Assembly: GCA_001179505.1 (NCBI GenBank)
Contig: CDMY01000520.1
Span: 62,001-126,000, forward strand
Reading direction: 5' to 3'
Origin: Vitrella brassicaformis
Lineage: Eukaryota > Sar > Vitrellaceae
Length of the DNA: 64,000 nucleotides
The notes below the pieces were generated by a model, which was given only the letters and a program-made list of their open reading frames with translations, was not told the origin of the DNA and made no database searches. Positions 33,402-46,600 of the stretch are shown piece by piece. Every line of letters starts with the position of its first letter. Position 1 is the stretch's first letter. The position numbers and the translations under genes are program-made.

Positions 33402-33761
33402 CTGACTGATGAGGGATGGAGGGGGGCTCTATGATGGGATGTGTGAGGATTTGTGTATAGCCAGTCGGTGTGAGGAGTGAGATGAATGGACTGAAGGATG
33501 CAGTGAGTGGATGTATGCGATTCGTTCGATGCCAGCAAGGCAGGACAGCAGGCAGGCACCGAGATGAACGAATGACTTGACTTGAACCACGTGATGAGTC
33601 AGTCACTGACACCCAGAAAGCCATGTGAGCAAATCGGCATCATGAGTTGGTCCGTCAGTCAGTCAGTAATTCAATCGGTCGGTCGGTCGGTCATCGAGCT
33701 ACTTGTCCCATCAGTCAGTGTGTGTACACACAGCAAAGGAAGAGAAGCACATCAGATCAGA
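33402..33761. other. Convergent 3' intergenic spacer
   Basis: Lies between two genes that converge. It contains a tandem CAGT/CGGT run near 33653-33695 and no supported exon. Confidence 0.45.
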
Positions 33762-34504
33762 TCAGAGACGCTGCAGGTCTGGCGCTTTCGGCAAAGCCCT
33801 CTGCATCACACACACATACGCCACCAACACCAGACAGAAAGGCGCACACGTTGGTCAATTATACGCCTGGGTGGATGAGTGCGTGGCTTCCTCCTCCCTC
33901 CGTCCGTCACCTGTAGTTGCCCTATGGGGTCGTATATCTCGCACCAGTAGGTCTTCTCGCTGTGCCTGTCGTAGGCCACGCGCACATCCCCGCCCTCCCC
34001 CTTCTCGCACCGAAAGAACACGTTCGTCCCGATGGTCTCCCTCTCAGTCGCATACATTCGGAACGGACAGGCCTCACCCGCCTCCATCCGCAGGCACATG
34101 CATGGCTTCTCCTCCATCAGCTGATAGGGGTCTCCGTACTTGCCACCCAGCAGCGCCTCGGGCGGCGCCGGGGGGTACTTGTCGACGGCCTCGATGGTGT
34201 TGATTTTGCCGCCCATCTTGAAGAAGACGCTGCGGACGAACTCAGGGAACTCCATGAAGACTATCTCCTCCTCCTCAGTGTAGTCAGACGAGCTGCTGGC
34301 CGCTGCTGCTGCCGATGTTGATGCTGCTGCTGCTGCGGCTGCTGCTGCCGCTGCCGGTGTGGGAGAGGAAGTGTCATTGGATATGTCCATCGGGGATGGA
34401 CCAGAGCCTGCGGTGTCGGCTCTTGCCGATGACCCAGAGGCCTGAGGCTGTTGCTGCTGTGGCACAGCGGCCGCACTCCAATCGATGGGCACGTCCTCAC
34501 TCAT
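33762..34504 (-). CDS. Unknown protein, 210 aa, low-complexity head and Cys-containing domain
   Basis: Two exons (33911-34504 and 33762-33800) give 633 nt in frame. Without the splice the frame runs on into basic low-complexity sequence, so the small last exon (RALPKAPDLQRL) is preferred. The first ~75 residues are Gln-, Ala- and Ser-rich and probably disordered. A compact part follows: IVFMEFPEFVRSVFFKMGG, LMEEKPCMCLRMEAGEACPF, ETIGTNVFFRCEKGEG and DRHSEKTYWCEIYDPIGQLQ. Five Cys and several aromatic residues could form a small zinc- or disulfide-stabilised fold, but the spacing matches no motif I recognise. There is no signal peptide. The start is the ATG at 34504 (MSEDVPIDWSAAAVPQQQQ). Confidence 0.65.
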
Positions 34505-34569
34505 GTCAATCAGAAAGCAGACCGATGTGCCTCACCTGCCTGTCACTGCCTTTCACGAAAGAAGAGGTC

Positions 34570-34759
34570 AGGGTATGAAACCCTGCTCAACAACCCTACA
34601 GCCGGCGTCAGGCCCGGGGGACACAACTACGACGCAGACGACCCCTCCACCATCTTCCCCGGCACATACATACGCCAAGTCAACACTCAGGCAAGATCCA
34701 CCACCCACTTGATGGAACACACGCGCGAAAAGGGAGGCGGTGTCTCACTCCCTCCCTGA
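34570..34759 (+). CDS. Possible exon of a small plus-strand gene
   Basis: After a plausible acceptor at about 34569, a frame reads GYETLLNNPTAGVRPGG, HNYDADDPSTIFPGTYIRQV and ends at a stop at 34757-34759. The composition looks protein-like rather than repetitive. However, no upstream exon or start could be tied to it, because the sequence before it is the start of a minus-strand gene. It may be a last exon, a pseudo-exon or chance. Confidence 0.25.
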
Positions 34760-34988
34760 AGGCGCATTGCCCAAAAATTACACAAACACTAATAGACTGG
34801 CCTACTAAAGGAATCACGTGTGCGTGCCGTGCATGGCCAAACCACACACGCCAGGAAGACCAAGGACGTACGTACGCCGGCAACTAAGGGAGCCGCAAAA
34901 AACGAATGTGACAAAACAGACAGGCCGCACGGACATATCCGCGCACCAGCATCCACAAAAGCACGTATACACACATGCAGCCACTCAG

Positions 34989-37900
34989 TCATCGGGGCGA
35001 CACACGGCCGTTGTTGGCCTGGTGACCCTTGTCCGCTTGCCTTGCCGTCTTGAAGGCGGTGTACACGTCCTTCCAGCCGGGGCCAGCATTGATCAGCCGA
35101 TCCACAACGAACGCCATGCTACTCTGCACGTACCACATGGCCACACGCAGAGCGACAGGGAGAACAGGGAAGCAGAGAGGATATGCGAGTCTGACACGGT
35201 GTCGCTGGTGCTTGTTTGGATACCTGGAAGTCGGTGAATGGTATGCCTTCGGTGTTGGTGGTGTCGTCGGTGACGGCCTCTTCCTGAATCGTGTTCATCA
35301 GGTCCACAAAGGATGACGAAGACGCCCTGTACAGAGAAGACTGGCCGCCCACCTGAGCATGCACACGCAACAGACAGACAGACAGACAGACAGGCCCGAC
35401 ACTCAAACGAAGGGCAGATGAACGAGGCCTCGTGCACACCCTGAGTTCCAAGGAGGGCAGGAGGACGATCCGCTCGTTGCCTGACGTCGGATCCTAAATG
35501 GTCCGCCGCCTAGCCTTGTGCACCTTAAATGTCTGGTGCCAGAGGAACTCCACAAAGTCGCATGGGATGGCCTGGATGCCCACTTGCTCGATGACCTCCT
35601 GCATCGCCTCGCTCGTCAGATTCATCACCTCAGAACACCACCGCTTCCGCCGGTCGCTCTCCACACGACGCGCACGCATAGTTCGTGACGTCAGAGTCTT
35701 GGCTACCGTCGACATGCGATACCACACCTCCTTCAGCGGATTGGCCGACCGGCCGGACGCCTCGGTCGGTATCACCGAGGATGGCTCGAGGGATGCGGGC
35801 ATTTGGGGGCTCGGTGCTTGTTCCGGTGGCAGGCTGTCAGCAGCTCGCCCGGCTTCTCCTTTCGACGCACTGGGAAGCTGGGGACCCGCCGGCGGTGGCT
35901 CTTGCGATCTCGACTCGTCTGCGATGAAGGTCGGAAACGGGCGAAGAGCATCCTCTGGCAGCCGCTGCTCGGGCTCGTAGACGCTCGCCGCGTCGTGCTT
36001 TCTCAAATCGTTGTAGCCCTCAGCTCCAGACGATCCCTCTAGTAGTGCGGCTGGTGCGCTGTGTGACGTCATCGGGACTGGAAGGGGCAGCGAAGAGGCA
36101 GGCATCGCTGCATCGACGATGTAGCTGCACGATCGCTTGCCCGGCTGACGTGAGGAAGATGTGCTTGATGGCGTGGCTGCTGCCCTCCCCTTGGCCCCGC
36201 CATCGCTGGTCTTAAGGCATATCGTCAGCTGACTGCCGTCTGCGTCGAGCCGCACTACTGGGACTCGTGCCCGCCTCCTGTCCTCAAGGTATCCGAGCAT
36301 GAAGGCAACCCGACGCATCGCCGCGAAGAGGATGCCGTCCTTCTTCTGTTCCACCCCTGGTTCATCTGGAAGATCCTGAAGCAGAATGGACGTCATCAGG
36401 AAACCTATGCACACACACATAGACGCAGGCACGCGTGACCGACCGGACGCCCTCAATCAACAGTGGTGGTTGTCTGGCTGGTGTGGCTGGCTCACCAATA
36501 GAGTGGTGTATAGTGTGATAAATGAGAGCGATGATGTGGCAGACATTGATCAGCACGATGACGCCTGTCAGCACGTATCCCAGCCCCAGCTGCACCTCCT
36601 GGCTGACAGTCGGGTGGGCGGCTGTCGACGCCAGCAGCATCAGACACCACAGTGAGACGTTCCAAATCAGCAAACCTGAAATCAATCGATCGACAGACCA
36701 ACAGACTGACGCACCCGACCATGCAGGCAGTGTGGCCTTGGCGCCTACATACCTTGCGCCTCCATGCGATTGAGAATATTGAACGATCTGCTGTCGAAGG
36801 GCCTCACCCACAGCTGCACGATGAGCGACGAGGCAGCCACGAGCTGCCAACACACCAGCTGGATCATCCCATCACCCAAAGACGCTCCCGCTTCCGCAAT
36901 GATAAGGGTGGCTATCCGCCGCAGAGCAAAACAGACATCCCAGTAGAAGAAGGACCGACGGTAGCCGTTGTAGAGAAATCCCAGGTTCTTGCGCGTCTGC
37001 CGCTTGTAGAGCCGCCCCGACCGCTGGTACGAGCACAGAATGCTCAGTGCCGCGATGACCGGGCCGAAGGACCACACGCACAGCCCCACGACGGAGACAA
37101 TGGTGAAGGTGAGGCGCTGGCCGGTGTAGCAGAGGATTGAGGGGTCGAGCAGTGAGCGGCGGACGGTTGGATAGGGCTCCTGGAGGAGTTCGCCGGGGTG
37201 CGCTGACAAGGGGATGGATGGAAAGTGTCGACAAGGGAGGATCTCCAGCAGCTGACGCGTCACGGCTGAGACACGACAACGACACAACGGCACAGCACAC
37301 CACACCGCCATCTCCTTGCCTCGTCTGTCTGCCTATCTATCGCTGCCCAGCTCACTTGGGTGGATGAACGTGAGGCACACTATCCACAGCTGGGGCGACA
37401 CGAAGTACTGCAGCAACTTGTCCCTCGCTCTCCGCCACCTCTCGCTGAGGCTGCCCGATTGTGACTGCCGCTGGCCAGAACGGTGGGTTTGGGGCTGCTC
37501 CTGCTCATGTGGGTCTGCAACATCGTCGTCTGTGTGAGGCTTGTTTGTGCCCGGGAAGCACATCTGGGAGAGGTTGGAGGCCTTGCAATGAAGAGGCAGA
37601 GTTTGCCATAGACCCCACAGCAGAGTGGCGACGGTCAGCCTGGTAATGCACAAATTGACACGATTTGAGCTGTCGCTGGCTGATTGATCGACTGACCAGA
37701 CGAGCGGGAGTGCAATCCACGAGGCCCTCCTGGCCAGCATCACGTCGCTGCCCCGCATCCCGCCATCCCTCAGAAGACACTCCCAGCTGAAACAACAACG
37801 CCAACATGCGAGAAAGGCTGGACGGCTGGCCACAGCCTTGCTTACGTGACGTCTGCCGTCGGCACTCCACCTGCATCAACACACATAAAGGCATACAAGA

Positions 37901-40900
37901 CGATATAGCCGGTAGCCTGCCTTCACTGGGCCGCGCATACTTACCGTCCCATCGGAAGGCCCACCGAAGAAGTTCGATGCCGTCCGGCGGCAGCATGCGC
38001 GAAGAATGGAGGCCAAAGAATGTCAGGGCGCTAACCTGAGTGCACAGTGGCAAACACACGCATGACAGGCACACGCAGGGGAGTCAGGCAAGCAAAGTGG
38101 TCTTATTTCGCTTGGCTTGAGGTGTCCGACAGGGCGAGTCACTGACCGCTGTGAGGTGGTAGAGACCTGTGTGAGTGACAGATACACACACACACACACA
38201 CACACAGAGGTGACAGCTTCGTGTGCTTTCTGAGTCTCTTTCACTGCTGACCGATCTTAATCAGCATCGCATGGACATGAGCACGAGGCAGCACACTCGA
38301 CCTATACACAGGCACACAACCAACGACTGGAGCCAGGCAGCAGGTCAGTCGGCCGTTTGTGTTGCCGCACCTCTGTGAGAGTGTGGTGGCAATGAATATG
38401 ACAATTAAGACGACCACATACAGGACGACGGCTCCCGTGGTGTTCCACCCGTGGCTGCCGCATCTCCTGCACAGACCCGACAGTGTCCCCACACTCCGCC
38501 AGCCCTTGACGCAGCTCCCGCACATGGGACCCGTGTGACCATCCTGATTGACCGATCGAACACACACACACACACACACGCACGGGCGCATCACACTAGC
38601 AAGTGGTTGTCCGTCGCGCCATATCGCCGTCTCGTCTTGCCTTGCATTTGTTGAGCTTTGTGACGGTCTGCGTGGCTGCGTCCCAGTCCGAGCCCTCACA
38701 GGCCTCCGGAACAGGACACCGCACCAACACAGGCCGAGAAGTCACGTGTGCATCATATCTGAACGAATCACAGCAGCACAGGTGTCGACATAGAGTGTGA
38801 TGTGCACACACACATACTTACGTTGATATCGGCACCGGCAGCCGTCGGTAGGTGACGTTCGTCTCAGGGTCCACCCACACGGGCGGCAGAGCGAGCTCTT
38901 CTGCAACAGCTTCACCGCCACCCGCCCCCCTGAGCGGCGCTCTACGCCGCTCAGGCGTCACATTTGCTGCACTGACTTCAAGCTCCGTTGTGTATGCCGA
39001 CAGAGGGATGCCGCGCACAAGACCGAGTCGCCCCAAAGGCAGAGATCGATTGCTGCTGTTGTCGGCCTCCACTCTGACGACGGCGCCATGCCGGTTGCAG
39101 AAACTTTTTAAGGGAGCCTCTGTCGACTTGGCCGCCAGCACGGGCACGAGCAGGGGCACATCCATGTCCAGCTCGTACCAGCTCGGCTGCACGAGAAATG
39201 GACGCTGAGAGTCTGTGAGCTCCATGCCCTCGGAGCTGCTGCCACGTGTGTCGCAGAGGCTTGAGCTATCCGTATGTGGCATCCGTTTCAGGCTCTCCTC
39301 TGGAAGTAGAAAACACTCTTTTGTACATGATCGCTGTGAACGAAACAAATGAAAGATCGAACAAAACAAGTAAAAGATCATCAGAACTGATGGCTGCTCA
39401 TGTCTCTCATTGTTGTTCCGCGTACATTGCGTATAGTTCTTCGCAATAACAGCCCTGTCGTGATGTGCTCGCAATCGGTGAGGTTGAGTGGAGACCAGGA
39501 CAGCGTATGCATGGAACAGTATCGCCCTGAACTGCCTTGTAGGTGCCTGAATGTGATAGCAGAATCAAACGTGTCATTGGAGCTTGCCCGCTTACCTGCT
39601 GGACACGGGCTGCATCTGTTGCCTTTGAATTCATAGCCTCGATCACACGCTGAGCAGGCTGTGCCATTTATTGCAACTGCAAACCTCAAATCACGCAGAG
39701 AATGCCGTTGATAGAGGATTGATAGGGAATCAGAGATTTTTCGATATTTACCTCGGCCAAGGGGGCATTTCTGACATTTCTGAATGCCCTGAGCATGTAT
39801 CGTCACTGAACAAACAGAAACACCCACACTCATACAGGGATGCGTGAACTGAGAGAGATTGGCTATTTGGCAGCAGTGCTCACCCTGGCCAGGCGGGCAT
39901 TGAGTGCAGTTCAGCCTTCTCCCCTCCCATCCATCCTTGCAGCGACACAATGCATCAACATTTACTGTTACATCCGCCTGGCCATAAAAGTCAAGACGGA
40001 GCGAGAGGAAAATCTGATTCATTCCTTTCTTCTTACATATACTTTGACTCCCAAGGCATTTGTACATATGTCCGTGCACTCGACGGCCGGATGGACCTCC
40101 CATACAAAGTCCTCCCAATAGTGGTCTGTATGATTCCTACGCCACTCGCTATACGGGAGATAATCTATGAATACAAACACACATTCACCATTCATCACAG
40201 CCACCTAACGTATAATGGCTCTAAATTTTCCTACCGTCATGATCGGCAACAAGCTGGGCAGCAAGCTGAAACGAATTTTCTCGCGCTTCCCTGTGAGCTG
40301 AGCACGATTTGCTGCTGTGCGGCAGTATCTGCGAAAGAAAATGCATTAAACATTGAACAGATAACTTTCTGAATCCTCCACGCACCTGAAGCCTCAGCTT
40401 TCTGTTGTGAAGAAGATAAAGATACCTCAGGGAGGCAGGAGTGGAGTGCCTAAACAGAACCATACCATGCAAGTTAAGGCACATTGCATACAGAGACTTG
40501 AGACGTGAACGAAGAACATACCATCCATCGCGTATGTCCTCAATTTCATTCACGTTCAGCAGGAGCTCACTTAATGACTCGAATCCCTTATGCGTCCTCA
40601 GGTTGATGTCTGGATATAAGTCATCAATCGTCAGCGCGTAGTCTAGCTTCTCCACATCCATCGACAGATCAGAATCGTCAGCCACACTCTCATTGGCCGA
40701 CTCCGCAGGCGACCCATAATTGTCGCTCACCATATCCATACTTGTAGCGTTCGTTTGCAACCGATAAGCCGCCATGAACGAAGCCTTGTATCGCATGAAT
40801 AAGGGCGTATTGAGGAGTCCTGTATCAAAGACCTGTTGCAAGTCGAAAGTCGTCACCGCATCTGCCGTCAAAGAGCCGTGAAGGCCGTTGACGCGCCCGG

Positions 40901-43470
40901 TCAGGCGCCGAAGAGACCTTTGCCACTTCCAGGGCATCAGAAACTCGTCTACAGTCGTATTGAAGCGGTTTCTGCTCATCTCAAGCGAGTGGAGTTGTGG
41001 CCAGTAAGGAGGCGGATTGGCTAGGACTTGAGCTACGAAGCGAGCACTCGGACCTGACACCATAGGTCATACACCCATGAATCATACTATTGATTTATCG
41101 GCTGTACTTGAGACAGCGGGAAGAGCAGATAAATGTACTCCCCATTTGAGTGGCTCCAGACGGTTGCCGGAAAGCCACAGTTCCCTTACTGCAGCAGTCA
41201 CGCAATATTGTGAGTGCATTATTGTCTGCATCAGTGCGTTGATTGTCTGTATGAAGCGCGTGCTTTTACATGTGCTTACGATTGTCTAGACGTCTCCACC
41301 CAGGAGGGATGCGTGAAAGGAGATTGTCGGAGAGAAGAAGTACCTCCAGCCTAGATGCATTACAGCAATATACATGTCTACGTGCAAGTCACTCATCGCT
41401 GACTTACTTGGACGGTATACGTCAGTCACCCTCAAAACCATGAAAGGCATTACGATTGAGGTACAGCTTTTTCAGAGAATCCATACGGCTCAGCCACGCT
41501 GGTATAACGCCTGCGAGACGATTAGTAGATAGATCAATATGCTGGACATGCCGGAGGCCCTCGAGTGTTGCAGATAGCTGATCAACACTGACAGTAGCAC
41601 ACACAAATAGCGATCCGTCGCACTCTCTGTTACAGCAACCGACCTTGTTTCTTCAATGTCGAGTCTGCGCAGTCTCCAGAGTCCATTTAGAGAATCAGGA
41701 ATAGGACCCTCAATACCCTAACAACACGGATGATGCATGAACAGCGGGAATAAGCTATAGGATTGTGTCATGTACCTTGCACTTGTGAATGACTAAGTCT
41801 CGCAGAGAAGTGACGTTGCCGTAGGCGGCCGGGATGGTGCCCGTGGCATTCTCACAGTTCTCTAGCCAAAATCTGTGAAGCTTGGGCATGTTCTTGAGAG
41901 CCGGCAGCGCGCCCGTTATGGCCGTACTGCTCATAAGAAACACTTCCAGGGACTCACAATGGTCGAAAGCATTTACAAGAGAGCCCGTGATGCTCTTGCC
42001 TGACAGCCTCACTATCCTCAAAGTGGTGCATTGAGGGGGAGGGGCGGCCGCAGACAAGTTGGCCTCTTGGCCGTGAAAGAGTGAGCGCACGTTGAAGCCC
42101 AATGGGTTGCGGCTGAGGGAGAGTACCTCCACTGATTTGCCGAACATCGTATGGAAAGATGGTGGCAGAGTGCCATTCAACTGGGTGTCATCCAAATAGA
42201 GGCCGCGTAGGTCCGGCAAAGAGACAATGGCGTCGGGCAGCGGACCGCTGAGCTGACTCTGTAACATCACAGCCAGCAATCAAGAGAGAGCGAGAGAAAT
42301 CTAGAGGCTTGGGTATCCCGCCAGCTGCCTGGTTACCCCCACCTGATGTATGTACAGCAGTCTTGGCTGCACCATCTCGCCGATCCTCTCAGACAGTCTG
42401 CCATGTACGGGGGCATCTACCAGCACGACGCCGAGTAGTCCCTTCAGGTCGTAGAGAGATGAATGTAGCTTCACACCTCCACGAGGAAAGATAAGCCGCG
42501 TTTGCTGGCCAGGGTCAAGCACCATGATGTACCCGTCCACCATCCCATCGCCCCCTTCCATCCATTCCTCAACCACATGGCCTCCCATCCTCGACGGGCC
42601 CTCGTGCGTCGTCCGGAAACGAAGGCATACAATGAAAGGCAGATCGCACACGCGGAAACCCGCAGCAGCCGGACGCCCTCTCACCTCGATGTTCAGTGAG
42701 CGAATGAACTCCCTGAGTGGCCCGCCAGCATCCTCCTCACACACCATACAATCCTCATAAATGACACCCACTGTCCCATTGGTCTCATTGGCACCATCCG
42801 ATCCCACGAGCACACGCATCGATGTTCCGGGCATCACTCGATCCTCGGGACCGAACGGCCGATACTTGCGCAGCAGCTGCAGCTTCATCATCGCTGACAT
42901 GGCATGGCCGTCCTGCTGCGGTGAAGTACTGGTCGAGATGGCGGGAGTGTCGTCTGAGACTCTGAACGGTTCCCCGTAATCGTGCAGCATTTTTGAGTCA
43001 GCCGATACGCCATCAGCTACATCTCTCGTCAGCCCGTCGGTTGGTTCGGCGACCTGCAGCTGGCGGCTTGCTGCTGCTGCTGAGCGCTGATGACGCGGCA
43101 GCGAGTGCGATTGATAGAGAGAGAGCTCATGAGTGTCGTCATCGACCTCGTCACGATAAGACAGATGAGGCGCCGGAGGAAGTGCATCGGCCGAGTCCCT
43201 CCGCTCCGCTAGCCGCCCAACGATGAAAGCAGCTGCCATCCAGGCAGACACGCGACTCCCCTTGCCCCATAACGGCCCATGAGTCCCATTGCAGACACAC
43301 TCGCAGTGGCAAGGCCTGTCACATTGATCTTCCACAGTCGTATGTCCTCCGTCAGCCGGTCTTCCTCCTTTAACCGGCGAAGCGAGAGCAGGGACGAGTA
43401 ATAGAGCAGTACACAATCTCAACAAGAAGATCCGCCGCCGTCTTCGATGCGAGTCACATCGTGAATCCAT
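34989..43470 (-). CDS. Large LRR / Cys-rich / multi-pass receptor-like membrane protein
   Basis: Starts at ATG 43470 with a basic head and signal-anchor (FLLRLCTALLLVPALAS). First exon (42343-43470): a Cys-containing ectodomain (CDRPCHCECVCNG). Next, leucine-rich repeats (LSGPLPDAIVSLPDLRGLYL, ITGALPALKNMPKLHRFWLE, LSRMDSLKKLYLNRNAFHG) across 40221-42258. Then Cys-rich modules of the GCC2/ephrin-receptor-like type (CDRGYEFKGNRCSPCPAG, CKDGWEGRRLNCTQCPPG). Then CGSCVKGW followed by membrane segments (AVVLYVVVLIVIFIATTL, FTIVSVVGLCVWSFGPVI, LGYVLTGVIVLINVCHIIAL). A long cytosolic Ser/Pro-rich tail has helical ends. The last four exons (35524-36409 region, 35440-35493, 35224-35352, 34989-35123) include a predicted 30-nt intron. 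No kinase domain is seen. This architecture suggests a cell-surface sensor or adhesion molecule; ligand and signalling are unknown. Many internal borders are approximate. Confidence 0.7.
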
Positions 43471-43655
43471 TTGCTTCACAGCTTGACAAAGTCTGTGGTC
43501 TGTGGGGAGGCGTAGGGCATGAAGAGGGTGCTGATGGATGAAACTCGAGCTGCGAGCTCAGGATCGCCACCTCCCTTCTTTGCTTCTGATTAGAAGGTGT
43601 CGGAGGTTCCGAAGACGGGACGGACTTGGGACAACTAGTGCGGAATGGCCCTGCA
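43471..43655. promoter_or_regulatory. Divergent promoter interval (185 bp)
   Basis: Lies between the starts of the LRR receptor-like gene (-) and the coiled-coil gene (+). Both promoters and 5' UTRs must fit here or overlap coding sequence. Contains CTCGAGCTGCGAGCTCAG, a loose inverted repeat; no standard box is evident. Confidence 0.5.
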
Positions 43656-46600
43656 ATGAAGGGGGCGTCCTCTGCTGACCAGTGCGAGACGGGCGAGGGA
43701 GGGCCCTGGTACATGCCCTTCTACGTCGACAGCATGCCCTTCCGGCAGCGGAGGCGGCAGGGCGCCATCCAGACTCTCGAACGGGACGTAGAAAGGATGC
43801 GCACCGACATCGGCGAAATCTTGCAGTCCGTCCGCTCCTCCCCCGGCAGAGAGCTTCATGACGGCGACGTCTTCCCCCTTCGCGCGAAAGTGGAGCAGCA
43901 CGCCTCCCTTCTGGACGAGATGAGGCGGCAGCAGGAGTCCATCTTGCTTCAGCAGAGCGAGCAGGAGACGCTAAAGGAGGATTTGAAAAGTGTCAAGGAA
44001 GAAGTGCAGCGGCTGAGGGGGCCTTTCCTGTCCGCCGCCTGGTGGGCGGGCTGGGACGGCTGATGGCGAGGGAGGCGGGGAGGGGGAGGGGGAGGGCGCA
44101 GGCAAGGACGAGGCGATTGCCCGGATGCAGTCGGAGGTGGAGGCGCTCAAGCAGCAGATGGACACCACACTCGGCATGCTCGTAATCATGGAACAATCGG
44201 GGCTGGACGAGAACCGGTTCCGTCCCAATTGTGTGTGCGTATTGTGTGTCGTGTGCAGCTTCAGATGACTCTCACGACGGACGTATTATGGACTGGACAG
44301 CAGGAGAGAGGCCGTCCTTTCGACACGGCACATACGCGCTCTCCCTGCCTCTGTGGTGGCGTGTTGCGTTGTGTGTTTGAATGCAACGTGTGTGTCAGGT
44401 TCGGCGTCTCGAGAGTGAGGTGTCTCGTCTGTCGTACGCGCAGACTCAGCTGGAGGAGGAGGTGCGGAAGCTGGAGGAGGTGAGGGCCGACGTGGAGGGC
44501 ATACAGAAGATACTCAAACATACACCCATCACACAAATGATACTCGCACACATACAGGTCAGCCAGGGAACAGGTGGGCGGGTGAGTGTGGATGCACTAA
44601 CTGCATGGGAGCATTCCCGCTATTTCGCTGTCAGGAGGTTCAGTCATCTTCTTCGGCAGGAGCAGCAGCCGCCCCAGGCTCGGCGTCTCCCGCTCATGTC
44701 TCGCAGGTAACCCACCCGCAGATGCCAGCGACTTTTGGCAGCATACTCCCATGCAATGCTGTCTGTCTGTCTTGTGCATGTCAGGTGCAGGGCGAGCCTG
44801 CAGAGCTTCTGGACATCGCCTCAGGCGTCCAGGAAATCCAATCCGTCCTGGAAAAGCTACAGATCAAGGCAACCACACACACACGCGAACACAAACCACT
44901 ATTCCCCTTTGACGAATGAATGCATAAATGCAGGAGGGCAACACGTCGCCACCTCCTGGGCGCCACCGGACCCAGGGCACCTGCTCCACACGTGGTTACG
45001 AGTCGCCGGGAAACACCAGCCTGTGGACGGCCGGACAGGCCGACGAGAGGTCCATGAACGGCACTGCCGGGGCCGGGGCGGGGGCGGGAGGGCAGGGGAA
45101 TGCTGCCGGGTTGCCTTACGACACGTTGGCGACAGTGGCCCAGATACAGAAACTGACTGATTCAGTCAACCACCTGCATGTGAGGGAACAAGCAGCCAGT
45201 AAAGAGCACTCAAGGACATCTATCCCATACCGTCTCTCCTGATTGGGATGGGATGTCTGCAGGGCAAGCTCAATCGGCACATCGCTGTGGCGGCCTCCCG
45301 CGCGTCCTCTCTGAGGTCAGGCCGCATGAACGACCAGTACATCCCCACCCCGACCACCCCCAACACGGTCCGCCACTACCCCTCCGGCGCCCTTAAGTGC
45401 CACATCGCACCGCTGCCCACGCTGTCCATCGACGAAGATGAGCCATCCAAGGAGCAGCAGCACAAGGGAGCCGACGGATTCCTGCTGCCGCCTGCGCGTG
45501 CAGACGGCAAGGACGGAAGGTGAGCAATACACAGAGGGCATACCAGGCAGACATAAGAAATGATTGTGTGTATAAGGAATATGGCCGCGAGTGGAGCATT
45601 GGATTTTCTCCACCCGATGCCCACTGCCCCGCCCCCGTCCGTGGCAGCGTCGCTGTCGGTGTCATCCGCATCGCCGTCTCAGGGCCTGGGCGGGAAGAAT
45701 GCTCCACCTGGGGCTCAGGCGGAGGAAGACAAGGAGAAGCTGGGAGGCACCGGGGGCAAGTCGGGGGCACCCTCTACGCCTAGGGAGGACACTGATGGAG
45801 GTATTGAGGGAAAAGAATGTGTGTATTGCGGGTTGTGTGTTTGGTTGGTTGATTGATTGTTTGGTGGTTATGCAGAGCGCGGCAACAGCTGTCCATCTTC
45901 CAACCCTGGGGTCGACAGCGAATATGAGAGCTACTACTGCTCTGATGACAACAGCAACACCACTCCGCCAGCGCCCAAGCCCATGACCACTATGAGCGGC
46001 CACCACCACAGCTCCCTCTCCAGCAGAAAGACCAAGCGGAGGAGCCTCAATAACACGGACACCCACAACCTCCCCCTGGAGCCCCTGTCGGTTTCGCCCG
46101 ACAGCAGCGGCAGAGTCAAGTCTGGGGTCACTCCCCCAGTGAGCCCACGAGACGTGGAAGTCACGATGGAGGAGCCTGCAAAGGGGCACAGCGCCAGTGA
46201 AGACGAGAAGGGCGTAGCCGCGGCCAGCAACAGCGTCTCCAGGCGGCCCTCCTCCCGGGACCGCCCCTACCGCCCTCGCGGCAGCATGAAGGCCCGCCAC
46301 TCACCGGGCAGCAGCACCAACTTCGCCCAGTCGCTGTCTCGCATGTTCCAGACCTTCTCACCGTTTGCCGGCATGGACCGCCAGAGCTCCGGGGGCCTTC
46401 CCGGCTTCACCTCCCCCGCCCCCATGAGGGGGTCGGCCAGCGCCCGGTTCTCTGCGCCCGCTGCCATGTCGAGCACCAAGGATGACAGCCCCTCCGACAC
46501 GACCACCACATCCGACGCGCTTCACGCCGAGGCGGCGACCGCGGACCAAGGAGACGAGACCACACCGAGGGAGTACGAGAGTGAGGTGGCTGCTGCCGGT

